Shown one piece after another: positions 48,892 to 56,655 of a stretch of DNA of 64,000 nt. The stretch's first letter is position 1. Every line of letters starts with the position of its first letter. The notes under the pieces are model-generated. The model saw nothing but the letters and a program-made list of their open reading frames with translations. It was not told the origin of the DNA and made no database searches. The stretch comes from an uncultured Oscillospiraceae bacterium (lineage in GTDB: Bacteria > Bacillota > Clostridia > Oscillospirales > Oscillospiraceae). Location of the stretch: assembly GCA_910587645.1 (NCBI GenBank), contig CAJUNA010000020.1:33205-97204 (forward strand), read 5' to 3'. Both the position numbers and the translations under genes were made by a program.

Positions 48892-49416
48892 CTATTTCTG
48901 CTCCTGGGTAATTTTTTCATAGGCCAGCTCCGCGAACTGCCCGTACTGCCGGACACCGGCCAGCCGGAATCTGGCCAAGGCTTCTCCCTGGGTGAACAGC
49001 GGAATCCCCGCCCCCAGCAGTACCGGCGCGACCTGGATAATCATTTCATCCACCATGCCCCGGTCCAGCAGCGGGGCGAGGATGGTGTTCCCGCCTACAA
49101 TCCAGATATTTTTTCCCTCCGGGAACTGCCGCACAAAGTCCGGCACATCCCCGTCCACCGCTATAAATCCCGGCTGGGACAAGGGCTTATGGGTGAAAAC
49201 GTAGTTTTCTGTGGAGGGGTACGCTTCCTGGGGCAGTTCCATTTTCTCAATCTCCCGGAAGGTCCTGCGGCCCATGACCGTGACGTCCATGCGCCGGTAA
49301 AATTCGTCATACCCGGTTTCCTCCGGCGAGCCGGACTGGTAGAGCCAGTCCAGCTCGTGGTTCCGCCCCGCCAGGTACCCGTCCAGAGAAATGCAGCCGT
49401 AAAAAAATACGCTCAT
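48892..49416 (-). CDS. RibD C-terminal / dihydrofolate reductase-like protein
   Basis: A 174-residue single-domain reductase of the RibD-C family, which binds NADPH. It has SVFFYGCISLDGYLAGRNHE, VTVMGRRTFREIE, IWIVGGNTILAPLLDRGMVD and EMIIQVAPVLLGAGIPLF. Such stand-alone proteins are widespread and of unknown substrate. ATG 49416 follows GGAGG; the longer frame to 49644 runs across the divergent promoter and is not used. Confidence 0.85.
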   Translation of the reverse strand: MSVFFYGCISLDGYLAGRNHELDWLYQSGSPEETGYDEFYRRMDVTVMGRRTFREIEKMELPQEAYPSTENYVFTHKPLSQPGFIAVDGDVPDFVRQFPEGKNIWIVGGNTILAPLLDRGMVDEMIIQVAPVLLGAGIPLFTQGEALARFRLAGVRQYGQFAELAYEKITQEQK

Positions 49417-49516
49417 AAATACAACCTCCGCTGCGGTAAATATGGCTTTTAGTATACCATACAAACCTGTCCACGCACATTCTTGAAAAATTTTTCGTCT
49501 TTTTCCCAAAAAACTA

Positions 49517-49545
49517 TTGCTTTTTTTGTGAAAGTGTGCTAAAGT
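49517..49545 (+). promoter_or_regulatory. Extended -10 promoter of the 25-residue microprotein
   Basis: TTGCTT (49517-49522), 17 bp, then TAAAGT (49540-49545) preceded by TGC, giving an extended -10. Confidence 0.6.
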
Positions 49546-49582
49546 AAGATCAGACAAATGAAGAAAGGAAGTGATAGCGTAG

Positions 49583-49660
49583 ATGAAGAGTACTTTCACC
49601 GGTGTCGATATTGACGACATGATTTTCGGTGAGCGCGATACCACCCCCAGCGAGCGGTAA
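49583..49660 (+). CDS. 25-residue microprotein in its own transcription unit
   Basis: ATG 49583 follows AAGGAAGTGAT and encodes MKSTFTGVDIDDMIFGERDT plus five more residues (TPSER). The peptide is acidic, has no hydrophobic span, signal peptide or cysteine, and I recognise no family. What supports it is architecture: an extended -10 promoter upstream, a good ribosome-binding site, and a T-rich terminator 34 bases after the stop, all within 210 bases. It could alternatively be a small RNA with an incidental frame. Confidence 0.5.
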   Translation: MKSTFTGVDIDDMIFGERDTTPSER

Positions 49661-49693
49661 ATCCTCTCCCCGGCGATATGAAGAGTTGAAGGG

Positions 49694-49726
49694 CCACGCT
49701 AGGAAAGCGTGGATTTTTTGTTTTTT
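49694..49726 (+). terminator. Terminator of the microprotein unit
   Basis: CCACGCT (49694-49700) and AGCGTGG (49706-49712) with a 5-nt loop, followed by ATTTTTTGTTTTTT. Confidence 0.88.
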
Positions 49727-49773
49727 ATGTCAAATTTGTATCGTGTTCGCCGCCCGTCTACGAGACGGCGAAG

Positions 49774-49817
49774 CCCGGCCTATGGAATGATTCCCATTCC
49801 GCAGGCCGGGTTTTTTG
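49774..49817 (+). terminator. Second hairpin terminator before the convergent SDR gene
   Basis: CCCGGCCT (49774-49781) pairs with AGGCCGGG (49803-49810), with an inner GGAAT/ATTCC stem and a plus-strand T-run at 49811-49817. Confidence 0.8.
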
Positions 49818-49839
49818 TCCGGTGGTGAAACTGTGTATC

Positions 49840-50574
49840 TTATAGGATAAATCCGCCGTCAACTGTCAGCACTTGCCCGGTAATGAAAGACGCGTCTTCC
49901 CGCAGGAGGAAAGCGGCGGCTTCCGCAATGTCCTCCGGCCTGCCCAGCCGCCCCATGGGGGTTTGTTCCCGCAGCATAGAGAGGGTGCTTTCCCCCAGTT
50001 CTGCTGCCATATCCGTGGCAATGACGCCGGGGGCGATGCAGTTGACCCGGATGCCGGAGGGGGCCAGCTCCGCCGCCAGGGACCGGGTCAGGCCGATCAC
50101 CGCCGCCTTGGACGCCGCGTAGGCCACCTCGCAGGCCGCCCCCCGCAGGCCCCAGATAGAGGAGATGTTGACGATTCCGCCGGATTTCTCATGGAGCATG
50201 TGGGGCAGCACCGCCTGGATGGTGTGGAACGCGCCGCCGGCGTGGACGGCGAACATCCTGTGCCAAAGCTCCTCCGGGGTGTCCTGGAACAGTTGGTTCT
50301 GGGATATTCCGGCATTATTCACCAGGGCTGTTACCGGGCCGAAGGCGTCCTCCACCTTCCGGATAGCGGCGGCGGCGGCTTCCCGGTCCGCCACATCGGC
50401 CTGTACCGCCAAGGCGGTGCAGCCCAGGTCTTGCAGCTCTGCGGCCAAAGTTTCGGCTTGTTCCCGGGCTTGCAGGTAGTTGATGCCTACCGCGTACCCC
50501 TCCGCCGCCAGGCGGCGGACAATGGCACGTCCGATTCCCCGGCTCCCGCCGGTGACAAATGCTGTTTTTCCCAT
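49840..50574 (-). CDS. Short-chain dehydrogenase/reductase (FabG-like)
   Basis: A 244-residue NAD(P)H-dependent SDR. The cofactor motif is VTGGSRGIGRAIV, then LVNNAGISQNQLF, the catalytic Ser in VNISSIWGLRG and Tyr-Lys in YAASKAAVIGLTRSL, ending ITGQVLTVDGGFIL. It looks like a 3-oxoacyl-ACP reductase, but it is not in a fatty-acid cluster, so it may act on another carbonyl substrate. Confidence 0.88.
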   Translation of the reverse strand: MGKTAFVTGGSRGIGRAIVRRLAAEGYAVGINYLQAREQAETLAAELQDLGCTALAVQADVADREAAAAAIRKVEDAFGPVTALVNNAGISQNQLFQDTPEELWHRMFAVHAGGAFHTIQAVLPHMLHEKSGGIVNISSIWGLRGAACEVAYAASKAAVIGLTRSLAAELAPSGIRVNCIAPGVIATDMAAELGESTLSMLREQTPMGRLGRPEDIAEAAAFLLREDASFITGQVLTVDGGFIL

Positions 50575-50652
50575 GACATCCTCCTTTGCCGCGTTTGTTT
50601 TCCACCATAGTATACCGTTTGCCGCCCGTCTGTCAAGAGGGCGCGGGATGGT

Positions 50653-50859
50653 TCATCCGATCCCGTGCTTCCTGCACTCGGCCAGCACCAGGTTCCGGAA
50701 ATGGGGTTCCTTGAAATGGCGGCTAACATCAATGGGGTCTACGTAGGACCCGGCCTTCAGGCACTGCATCACTGCTTCGGCCGTGAAACATATAAATATG
50801 CGCTCGTTGGTAAAGGCGGGTTTGGTTTCCGTATCCATTTCCTCATCGATGCCCCGCAC
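50653..50859 (-). pseudogene. Fragment of an uncharacterised gene, probably truncated at the 5' side
   Basis: The 68-residue reading (TKPAFTNERIFICFTAEAVM, then PIDVSRHFKEPHFRNLVLAE) looks like real protein. The frame reads on upstream without an ATG through ENLIYRYAVRGIDEE until it meets the stop region of the membrane-protein gene at 50901. This suggests the 5' part was replaced when the neighbouring HTH/membrane island arrived. The family is not recognised. Confidence 0.45.
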
Positions 50860-50900
50860 CGCGTAGCGGTAGATCAGGTTTTCACGGCCCAGCAGGGGTG

Positions 50901-51227
50901 TTATTTTATAACAACAGAAATGATGGTGATAACCGCCCAGAGGAAAAACAGTACGCCATCTAGTTTTGCTAAGATATCTAATGCTGTATTTTCAAATTTT
51001 TCCGTTCCACACAGCGCACGGAAATTTGCCAGGGAAAATGCCACGATCAATAGGGAATAGCTTGATATTTTGCCGTCATTCCCATTATAAAGCGCAAAAG
51101 CATACCCTGCCCACAAAAGCGGCAAGGCTATCAGAGTAAATACCTGCAAAAATTTTCTGTCTTCCTTTTGCCCAGAGGAACGGTCGTTTCCCGCTGTGAA
51201 ACTTTCTGTTGCTTGTTTTTCTGCCAT
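50901..51227 (-). CDS. Small multipass membrane protein (108 residues)
   Basis: A polar N-terminus (about 25 residues) is followed by three hydrophobic segments (FTLIALPLLWAGYAFALY, SYSLLIVAFSLANF, LFFLWAVITIISVVI). I recognise no family with certainty. It has its own promoter (TTGATT-17-TATAAT) and GGAGTTC upstream of ATG 51227. A YozG-like regulator is encoded nearby in the same direction, a common pairing with small membrane proteins. Confidence 0.7.
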   Translation of the reverse strand: MAEKQATESFTAGNDRSSGQKEDRKFLQVFTLIALPLLWAGYAFALYNGNDGKISSYSLLIVAFSLANFRALCGTEKFENTALDILAKLDGVLFFLWAVITIISVVIK

Positions 51228-51269
51228 GATCTGAACTCCTTTCCAATTTGCAGCTTAGCTGCTCCGCAT

Positions 51270-51298
51270 ATTATAAAGTATGTCTTTTTAAAAATCAA
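51270..51298 (-). promoter_or_regulatory. Promoter of the small membrane protein
   Basis: On the minus strand TTGATT (51298-51293), 17 bp, TATAAT (51275-51270). The remaining gap 51299-51475 is AT-rich and shows no frame I can support. Confidence 0.7.
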
Positions 51299-51475
51299 TT
51301 GTTTATTATTTATAGATTCAAAAATCTTGCCTGCTTTTCCAATGATGGCCCGCCCTCTTTCATCCTGGGAGGACTTTATAAAAAATTGCGATCCACGTGG
51401 CTGTCAGTGGTGAACAATACCATACTCCCGCGCGAAAAAAGGTCACATTGCTTACAACCGACTCCATAATTTCAA

Positions 51476-51721
51476 TCATTTTTCCGTCTCCTGAAAGTCA
51501 GATAAATCTTCTATCGACACATCAAATGCTTTTGCGAGACTATATACCAGCAGCATAGAGGGATTATACCGGTTTTGTTCAAGCTGCATGATTATCTGTC
51601 TTGGAACACCCACCAAGCCGGCAAACTCCTGCTGGGTCGTTCTTTTTGTGGCGCGGCATATATGGATTTTACTGTCAAATCGATATTTGTTCTTATTAGC
51701 CACCGGCGCACTGCTTTTCAT
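51476..51721 (-). CDS. XRE-family HTH regulator (Cro/YozG-like)
   Basis: An 81-residue protein with the compact HTH CRATKRTTQQEFAGLVGVPR, then QIIMQLEQNRYNPSMLLVYS and AKAFDVSIEDLSDFQ. The first 15-18 residues are unlike the family and no clear ribosome-binding site precedes ATG 51721, so the true start may lie slightly downstream. It probably controls the small membrane protein. Confidence 0.75.
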   Translation of the reverse strand: MKSSAPVANKNKYRFDSKIHICRATKRTTQQEFAGLVGVPRQIIMQLEQNRYNPSMLLVYSLAKAFDVSIEDLSDFQETEK

Positions 51722-51803
51722 GGCTTTTCAATTCTTATATGGTTGCAGGTATAACATATTTCCAGCGTTTTGCCGAATGAAATTATAGAAATTTGTCTCA
51801 TAA

Positions 51804-51835
51804 CAAAGCTGGGAACCATTGGGTTCCCAGCTTTG
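51804..51835. terminator. Bidirectional terminator at the uvrC 3' end
   Basis: CAAAGCTGGGAACC (51804-51817) pairs perfectly with GGTTCCCAGCTTTG (51822-51835) around ATTG. The T-rich tail is on the plus strand. Confidence 0.8.
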
Positions 51836-51838
51836 CTT

Positions 51839-53707
51839 TTATTTTAAGATGCCATCGGAAACCCCTGCTGGGGGATTTTCGCCGGATGGTTCGGAAGTGT
51901 GCGCCCACACATAAACGGCCAGGGCGGCGTTTTTGGGAACGACTTTCTGCAAATCTTCAAAGGATGCGTCCTTGATAGCTTTTATACTCTTGAAATGTTT
52001 CAATAACGCCGCCCGGCGGGCTGCTCCGATGCCTTGGATCTCATCTAGGGCGGAGCCTTTTACTGATTTCCCATGGCTCTCCCGGTTGAAAGTGATGGCA
52101 AAACGGTGGGTTTCTTCCTGGATTCTCCCAATCAGTGAGAAAACCGCCTGTACATTCTGAATCCCAATCTCCCTGCCCTCCGGTGTAATCAGTGCCCGGG
52201 TGCGGTGCCGGTCATCCTTCACCATGCCGAAAATCGGAATCGCCAGCCCAAAATGCTCCGTTACCCTCCGGGCCACCTTGGCATGCTGCTCGCCGCCATC
52301 GATAAGCATTACGTCCGGCAAAGGCATAAACTTCTTATCCTGCTCCATATAATGCGTAAGCCGCCGTGTCAGCACTTCCTCCATGGACCGGTAGTCGTCT
52401 GGATGGCCCTCCACATCCCTGATCCGGAATTTCCGGTAGCGGTCCTTGGCGGGTTTGGAGCCGTGGAATACCACCATAGACGCAACAATGTCGTCCGCGC
52501 CGGTGTTGGAGATATCATAAGACTCCATCCACTCCGGCGCATCCGCCAGCCCCATCATCTTCCCCAGCAGTTCCAGCGTCCGGTCGCTGCGCTCCTGGCT
52601 GGAGGTCTGGCGCTCCGCCTCTTCCTTTGCGTTGGCGGCTGCCATCTGCATTACCTGCGCCCGTTCACCCCGCTGAGGAACCCGGAGAGAGACCTTGCGC
52701 TTCGCTTTCTCCGTCAAAAGCTGCTCCAAGACCTCCTGATCCTCGATCTCGGTGGGGATACAGACCTCCCGGGGCAGCACCGATTTGCTCCCGTAATATT
52801 GCAGCAGCAGCGCGGACAATACCTCCGATTCCTCCTCCAGCGCCGCCGGAGGGAACAGCTCCGCTTCCCGCCCGGTGAGCTGGCCCTCCTCATAATGGAG
52901 CACCGCGTAGCAGCATTTAGCCCCCAGGTACAGGCCCCACACATCGGTGTCGGCGCAGACTCCGGCAAAGACCTTCTGCCGCTTACTGAGAACCTTGATG
53001 GCAGCGATCCGGTCCCGAAGGGCGGCGGCTTCCTCGAATTTCAGGCTTTCCGCCGCCGATTCCATCTGCTCCTGGAGCTGGGCCGTTACCAGCCGGATTT
53101 TGCCCTCCAGGATTTGCACCGCCAAGTCGATCCGGCGGTTGTACTCCTCGCAGCTCATCTCAGACCGGCAGAAGCCGTCGCACCGCCCCATGTGGTGGTT
53201 CAAACAGGGCCGCTCCTTCCCAATGTCCCGGGGGAAAGTTTTGTGGCAAGTGGGCAGATGCAGGGCCGCCCGGACGGCGTCCAGGGCGGAGCGGGTCTCC
53301 TGCCGCATCCCGTAGGGGCCGAAATACCTGGCCCCATCGTTGGATACCCGGCTGACGATGGAAAATTTCGGGTATGCTTCCCGGCTCAGCCGGACAAAGG
53401 GGTATCCTTTATCGTCCTTCAAAAGAATATTATACCGGGGCATATGCTGCTTGATCAAGGCGTTTTCCAGCACTAACGCTTCAAACTCGCTGCCCACGAT
53501 GATGGTGTCGAAAGTGTCCACCAGCCCTACCATGGTCTGGGTTTTCAAGTTGTGGCCCCGTCCGGCCTGGAAGTACTGGCTCACCCGGTTTTTCAGCTTC
53601 TTGGCCTTGCCCACGTAAATGATCTCATCATTTTTATCGTGCATCAGATACACGCCGGGGGCCAGGGGCAGGCTGTTGGCTTTTTCCAGCAGTTGGTCTT
53701 TCGTCAT
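51839..53707 (-). CDS. uvrC: UvrABC excinuclease subunit C
   Basis: A 622-residue dual-incision nuclease for nucleotide excision repair. The GIY-YIG domain is LPLAPGVYLMHDKNDEIIYV and GKAKKLKNRVSQYF. A UVR coiled coil (LKFEEAAALRDRIAAIKVLS), the RNase H-like C-nuclease (SYDISNTGADDIVASMVVF, DVMLIDGGEQHAKVA) and a final helix-hairpin-helix pair (LDEIQGIGAARRAALLKHF) follow. ATG 53707 has GGAGGAACGG upstream. The start overlaps the amidohydrolase stop by 4 bases. Confidence 0.97.
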   Translation of the reverse strand: MTKDQLLEKANSLPLAPGVYLMHDKNDEIIYVGKAKKLKNRVSQYFQAGRGHNLKTQTMVGLVDTFDTIIVGSEFEALVLENALIKQHMPRYNILLKDDKGYPFVRLSREAYPKFSIVSRVSNDGARYFGPYGMRQETRSALDAVRAALHLPTCHKTFPRDIGKERPCLNHHMGRCDGFCRSEMSCEEYNRRIDLAVQILEGKIRLVTAQLQEQMESAAESLKFEEAAALRDRIAAIKVLSKRQKVFAGVCADTDVWGLYLGAKCCYAVLHYEEGQLTGREAELFPPAALEEESEVLSALLLQYYGSKSVLPREVCIPTEIEDQEVLEQLLTEKAKRKVSLRVPQRGERAQVMQMAAANAKEEAERQTSSQERSDRTLELLGKMMGLADAPEWMESYDISNTGADDIVASMVVFHGSKPAKDRYRKFRIRDVEGHPDDYRSMEEVLTRRLTHYMEQDKKFMPLPDVMLIDGGEQHAKVARRVTEHFGLAIPIFGMVKDDRHRTRALITPEGREIGIQNVQAVFSLIGRIQEETHRFAITFNRESHGKSVKGSALDEIQGIGAARRAALLKHFKSIKAIKDASFEDLQKVVPKNAALAVYVWAHTSEPSGENPPAGVSDGILK

Positions 53708-54540
53708 GTCCGTTCCTCCGGCGTCAGAATTTTTGTGATGTTTTCCCAAGCGATCCGCCGGATTTCTTCCTCTGTAAAATCCATCCGGTCCAGGATGTCA
53801 AAATACACGTCATACTCTCCCTGCGGGAAGTCCGTCCCGAAAATCAGCCGGTCCGGCCCGAAGGCCCGCAAAATCCGGTTGGCCTGTTCCAAACCATGCC
53901 ATTCCACCAGTTTGGGCAGGATGTAGGAGATATCCGCCCAGGTGCATCCGGTGAGGGCGTCCAGGTACTTTGTCCCGCCCAAGTGGGCGGTAATGACCGT
54001 CAAATCCGGAAAAATCTGAATCATCCGGTTGATCTTATCCGGCGCACAGTTGTCGTGAAAGCCCAGGCGGCAGGGATTGGCGTGGAACATCACTGGCACG
54101 CCTAAATCCGCCGCTTTCCGCAGCACCGGCACCAGCCGCAGGTCATCCGCGTCCATATGCAGGTTGGTGGGATGGATTTTCAGCCCGCACAGCCCATACT
54201 CCTTTACCGCCTCCTCCAAAATCCAGGGCGTATGCTCAACAAAGTACGCCCCGCAGTCCACTACATCGGCAAAACCGCAGAACCGGTCCGGGTGGGCCTT
54301 TACCAGCCCGCCGAGGAAGCGGTTGGTCTCATGGGGGTCTTGATAATATAAGTAGGGATCGTTGGCAGGTACCAGGAGGGCCTTTTCGATGCCATATTGG
54401 TCCATCCGCCGCAAGAAGTCCTCTGTGCCGCATCGGGACCAGGCGGCATCTGGCCCCCCGGAGGCAATAAACTGCGCCGCCCGCTCTCCAGGCAACACAT
54501 GGACATGGGCGTCAAATTTTCTGTAGGTTCTCCAGCTCAT
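53704..54540 (-). CDS. Amidohydrolase-related TIM-barrel metal hydrolase
   Basis: A 278-residue amidohydro_2-type protein. The metal-site motif is FDAHVHVLPG, with further candidate ligands in LKIHPTNLHM, VMFHANPC, ITAHLGGTKYLDA and FGTDFPQGEYD. Such enzymes hydrolyse or decarboxylate small aromatic or cyclic substrates; the substrate cannot be read from sequence. It is translationally coupled to uvrC. Confidence 0.82.
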   Translation of the reverse strand: MSWRTYRKFDAHVHVLPGERAAQFIASGGPDAAWSRCGTEDFLRRMDQYGIEKALLVPANDPYLYYQDPHETNRFLGGLVKAHPDRFCGFADVVDCGAYFVEHTPWILEEAVKEYGLCGLKIHPTNLHMDADDLRLVPVLRKAADLGVPVMFHANPCRLGFHDNCAPDKINRMIQIFPDLTVITAHLGGTKYLDALTGCTWADISYILPKLVEWHGLEQANRILRAFGPDRLIFGTDFPQGEYDVYFDILDRMDFTEEEIRRIAWENITKILTPEERT

Positions 54541-54590
54541 AGGAACCTCCTCCGGCGTTTTCCGGCAGACATTTGGGGAATGAAAGCAGA

Positions 54591-54620
54591 AAAGACTGCT
54601 TCGTCACCGAAACAGTCTTT
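54591..54620 (-). terminator. Terminator of ptsH
   Basis: AAAGACTG (54591-54598) and CAGTCTTT (54613-54620) form a stem with an inner CTTCG/CGAA(A) pairing. On the minus strand it runs into TTTTCTGCTTT. Confidence 0.8.
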
Positions 54621-54639
54621 CATCCGCTGTGCAGGGGAA

Positions 54640-54906
54640 TTACTCGCCGAACTCGCCGGAACGAACCAGCTCGGCCAACGCATCAACGGCTTCCTTTTCA
54701 TCGGAGCCATCGGCAATCAGAGTGATAGTAGTACCCTTGACGATGCCTAGGGACAGGACGCCCAGCAGACTCTTGGCGTTAACCCGGCGCTCGTCCTTCT
54801 CAACCCAGATGCCGCTCTTGAACTCGTTCGCCTTGCGGATGAAGTAGGTGGCGGGCCTAGCGTGCAGACCAACCTCGTTGTTAATGGTGACTTCCTGAGT
54901 ATACAT
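54640..54906 (-). CDS. ptsH: Phosphocarrier protein HPr
   Basis: An 88-residue HPr. H15 in EVGLHARPAT is the phosphotransfer histidine, and S46 in RVNAKSLLGVLSLG is the HPr-kinase regulatory serine, so it should serve both PTS transport and carbon catabolite control rather than being Crh. ATG 54906 gives the standard length. ptsI is not adjacent, as is common in Clostridia. Confidence 0.95.
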   Translation of the reverse strand: MYTQEVTINNEVGLHARPATYFIRKANEFKSGIWVEKDERRVNAKSLLGVLSLGIVKGTTITLIADGSDEKEAVDALAELVRSGEFGE

Positions 54907-54965
54907 AGACCTATATCTCCTCTTCAAACTCAATCTGCATACTGCATCACATGGGATATGGCTAT

Positions 54966-54994
54966 ATGTTAACAAATTTATTTTCCTCCGTCAA
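54966..54994 (-). promoter_or_regulatory. ptsH promoter
   Basis: On the minus strand TTGACG (54994-54989), 17 bp, TAACAT (54971-54966). Confidence 0.7.
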
Positions 54995-55229
54995 CGGCAC
55001 ATTCCACAAAATTGTCCGTTCGCAAAGGAGCTCTGTACGCCGTTTTGTGGGAAAATTTACGAAAGTGAACTTTTTTAGCCTATACTTCGTTATTTCTTTC
55101 ACGCGTATGGGAAAAGTATCCCCAAATCCGGCAAAGCTTATGCCAGGTTGCCACGGTTCTGCCGCGGAAAACGGCGATGGAAGATTGGCAGTGGCTGGAT
55201 AGAAATGCTTCCCCCAACGGATTTCGTTT
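54995..55229. other. Intergenic stretch with no supported gene
   Basis: This divergent gap between ptsH and the DUF5067 gene shows only short spurious frames and no convincing hairpin, tRNA-like fold or binding site. Confidence 0.6.
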
Positions 55230-55259
55230 TTGCTCTTGCACTTTTCCCCCAACTATAGT
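55230..55259 (+). promoter_or_regulatory. Promoter of the DUF5067 protein gene
   Basis: TTGCTC (55230-55235), 18 bp, TATAGT (55254-55259). GC-rich stems (GGCGCG/CGCGCC-like) occupy the 90-base leader. Confidence 0.6.
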
Positions 55260-55350
55260 AAAATAAAAAAGCTAGCCGCGCCCCGGTTTGATGGCGCGTC
55301 CGCCGCATACGCGCCGCCTGCGGGCGGATGAGATAGAAGGAGGATTCTTC

Positions 55351-56370
55351 ATGTATCTGATTACAGGCGGTGTGGGTTTTCTTGCCTGCGTCATTTTCAT
55401 TATTCTTATCATTGCCGCCGCTATGCGGGGGAAACCCTGTGTGGTACCGCTGGTAGCCTTCGTTCTGGCGCTGGCCCTGTTCTTAGGCAGCGGGTTCCTC
55501 TACTCCCGGACTGACCCGGAAGTGGGGGGAGTGAAATTCCTGGAATTTATCACCAAGGATAAGACAGTCCCGCCCAATCTGCTGGGGGAGTGGAAGGAAG
55601 CCGTGGACAGCAAGGCGGATTCCTACCACGGCATTTACATTTTTGACGATGTGATTGAAATTTACTGGGTATCCGATGGCGGAAAATCCAGGACACTATA
55701 CTGGGCGGGTACCTACGAAGCCCCCACCGATGGCCAGGAGCCATACACTTGGGAATCCCACAACGATACCCGCCGCACTTCTGCCGCCCTGCTGGCGTCC
55801 GGGGACAGCGTGAAGGAGTTTACCTATAAGAATGGGAAGCTTACTTACTCCGCCAGCGTTCTGGGCGTAACCACGAAGATCGAGGCGGAAAAGCTGTCTT
55901 GGGGCTACATGGATCCTGTGAACCCTCCTGTGGATACAGAAGAGCCGTCTGCCCCCGCGCCTGAGGACGAGGTTCCGGCGGAAAATGTCTCCGGCGACCT
56001 GGGCAGCTATCACGTAGAGATTAAGGGCGCGGCCCCGGCAGTGGACTATGAGGGGCATCCCGCCATTGTAGTGACCTGTGCCTGGACCAACAACAGCGGC
56101 GACACGCTCAGCGCGGCCACTGCCCTGGCAGGCAAGGCTTTCCAGAACGGCGTGGAATTGGATGCGGCAATGATTATTGATGCGGAGGCCTACGATCAGG
56201 AGATGAGTCTCCGGGCCGTGCGTCCAGGAACCTCTGTTGATGTGCAGTTCGCCTATGTGCTGACCAGCGATACGGCCTTGGTGGAGCTGGAGCTGTCCTC
56301 ATTGCGGGGAGATACCAGCGAAGTTGTATCTACCACCTTTGACCCCGCTGCCATTGCGGCGGCAGAGTGA
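55351..56370 (+). CDS. Membrane-anchored DUF5067 protein
   Basis: A 339-residue protein starting at ATG 55351, 8 bases after AGAAGGAGGA. Two hydrophobic segments (GVGFLACVIFIILIIAAAM and VVPLVAFVLALALFLGSGF) are followed by an extracellular part. That part has a lipocalin-like middle region (LGEWKEAVDSKADSYHGIYI), a Pro/Glu linker and a C-terminal immunoglobulin-like DUF5067 domain (GSYHVEIKGAAPAVDYEGH, VTCAWTNNSGDTLSAATALA). Such domains occur on surface proteins of Gram-positive gut bacteria; the ligand is unknown. Confidence 0.8.
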   Translation: MYLITGGVGFLACVIFIILIIAAAMRGKPCVVPLVAFVLALALFLGSGFLYSRTDPEVGGVKFLEFITKDKTVPPNLLGEWKEAVDSKADSYHGIYIFDDVIEIYWVSDGGKSRTLYWAGTYEAPTDGQEPYTWESHNDTRRTSAALLASGDSVKEFTYKNGKLTYSASVLGVTTKIEAEKLSWGYMDPVNPPVDTEEPSAPAPEDEVPAENVSGDLGSYHVEIKGAAPAVDYEGHPAIVVTCAWTNNSGDTLSAATALAGKAFQNGVELDAAMIIDAEAYDQEMSLRAVRPGTSVDVQFAYVLTSDTALVELELSSLRGDTSEVVSTTFDPAAIAAAE

Positions 56371-56419
56371 TCCTTTGTCCCGGGAGCGGGACGCTATAGT
56401 GGAAAAAAGGAGCGCAGCC

Positions 56420-56458
56420 TTGGGAGGAACTTCGTAAAGAAGTTCCTCCCAAAACTTT
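56420..56458 (+). terminator. Terminator of the DUF5067 gene
   Basis: TTGGGAGGAACTTC (56420-56433) pairs with GAAGTTCCTCCCAA (56439-56452) around GTAAA, followed by AACTTTT. Confidence 0.85.
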
Positions 56459-56590
56459 TGTAAAGCCAGCCGAGAGTGATTGAATTGCAGGGGAATTGAA
56501 CATATCGGAGGACTACATCATGGAAAAGTCATTTTTTGAACAAATGGGCGGAACATATCATCAGGAGGGGCATTCTTCGTAAAGAAGTTC
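56430..56590 (+). repeat. 16-bp direct repeat flanking the tnpV stub
   Basis: CTTCGTAAAGAAGTTC occurs at 56430-56445, inside the terminator hairpin, and again at 56575-56590, exactly where the tnpV reading breaks. The two copies flank 129 bp. Confidence 0.7.
56520..56582 (+). pseudogene. tnpV: Truncated transposon protein TnpV (20 codons remain)
   Basis: Behind ATCGGAGG, ATG 56520 encodes MEKSFFEQMGGTYHQEG, the well-known N-terminus of TnpV proteins of clostridial transposons and conjugative elements (normally about 120 residues). It then passes through HSS to a stop. The break coincides with the second copy of a 16-bp direct repeat. Confidence 0.75.
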
Positions 56591-56622
56591 AAACTAAAAA
56601 TTCCAAAATGATAACCCTTTTC

Positions 56623-56655
56623 AGACGGCGTAGCCACAGCTACGCCGTCTTTTTA
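56623..56655 (+). terminator. Perfect hairpin at the end of the recombinase fossil
   Basis: AGACGGCGTAGC (56623-56634) and GCTACGCCGTCT (56639-56650) around CACA, then TTTTT on the plus strand. The right arm overlaps the stop codon of the minus-strand fossil. Confidence 0.8.

Noticed and set aside
51300..51475. Plus-strand short frames in the AT-rich gap near the HTH gene
   Set aside because: They have no ribosome-binding sites and no protein-like pattern.
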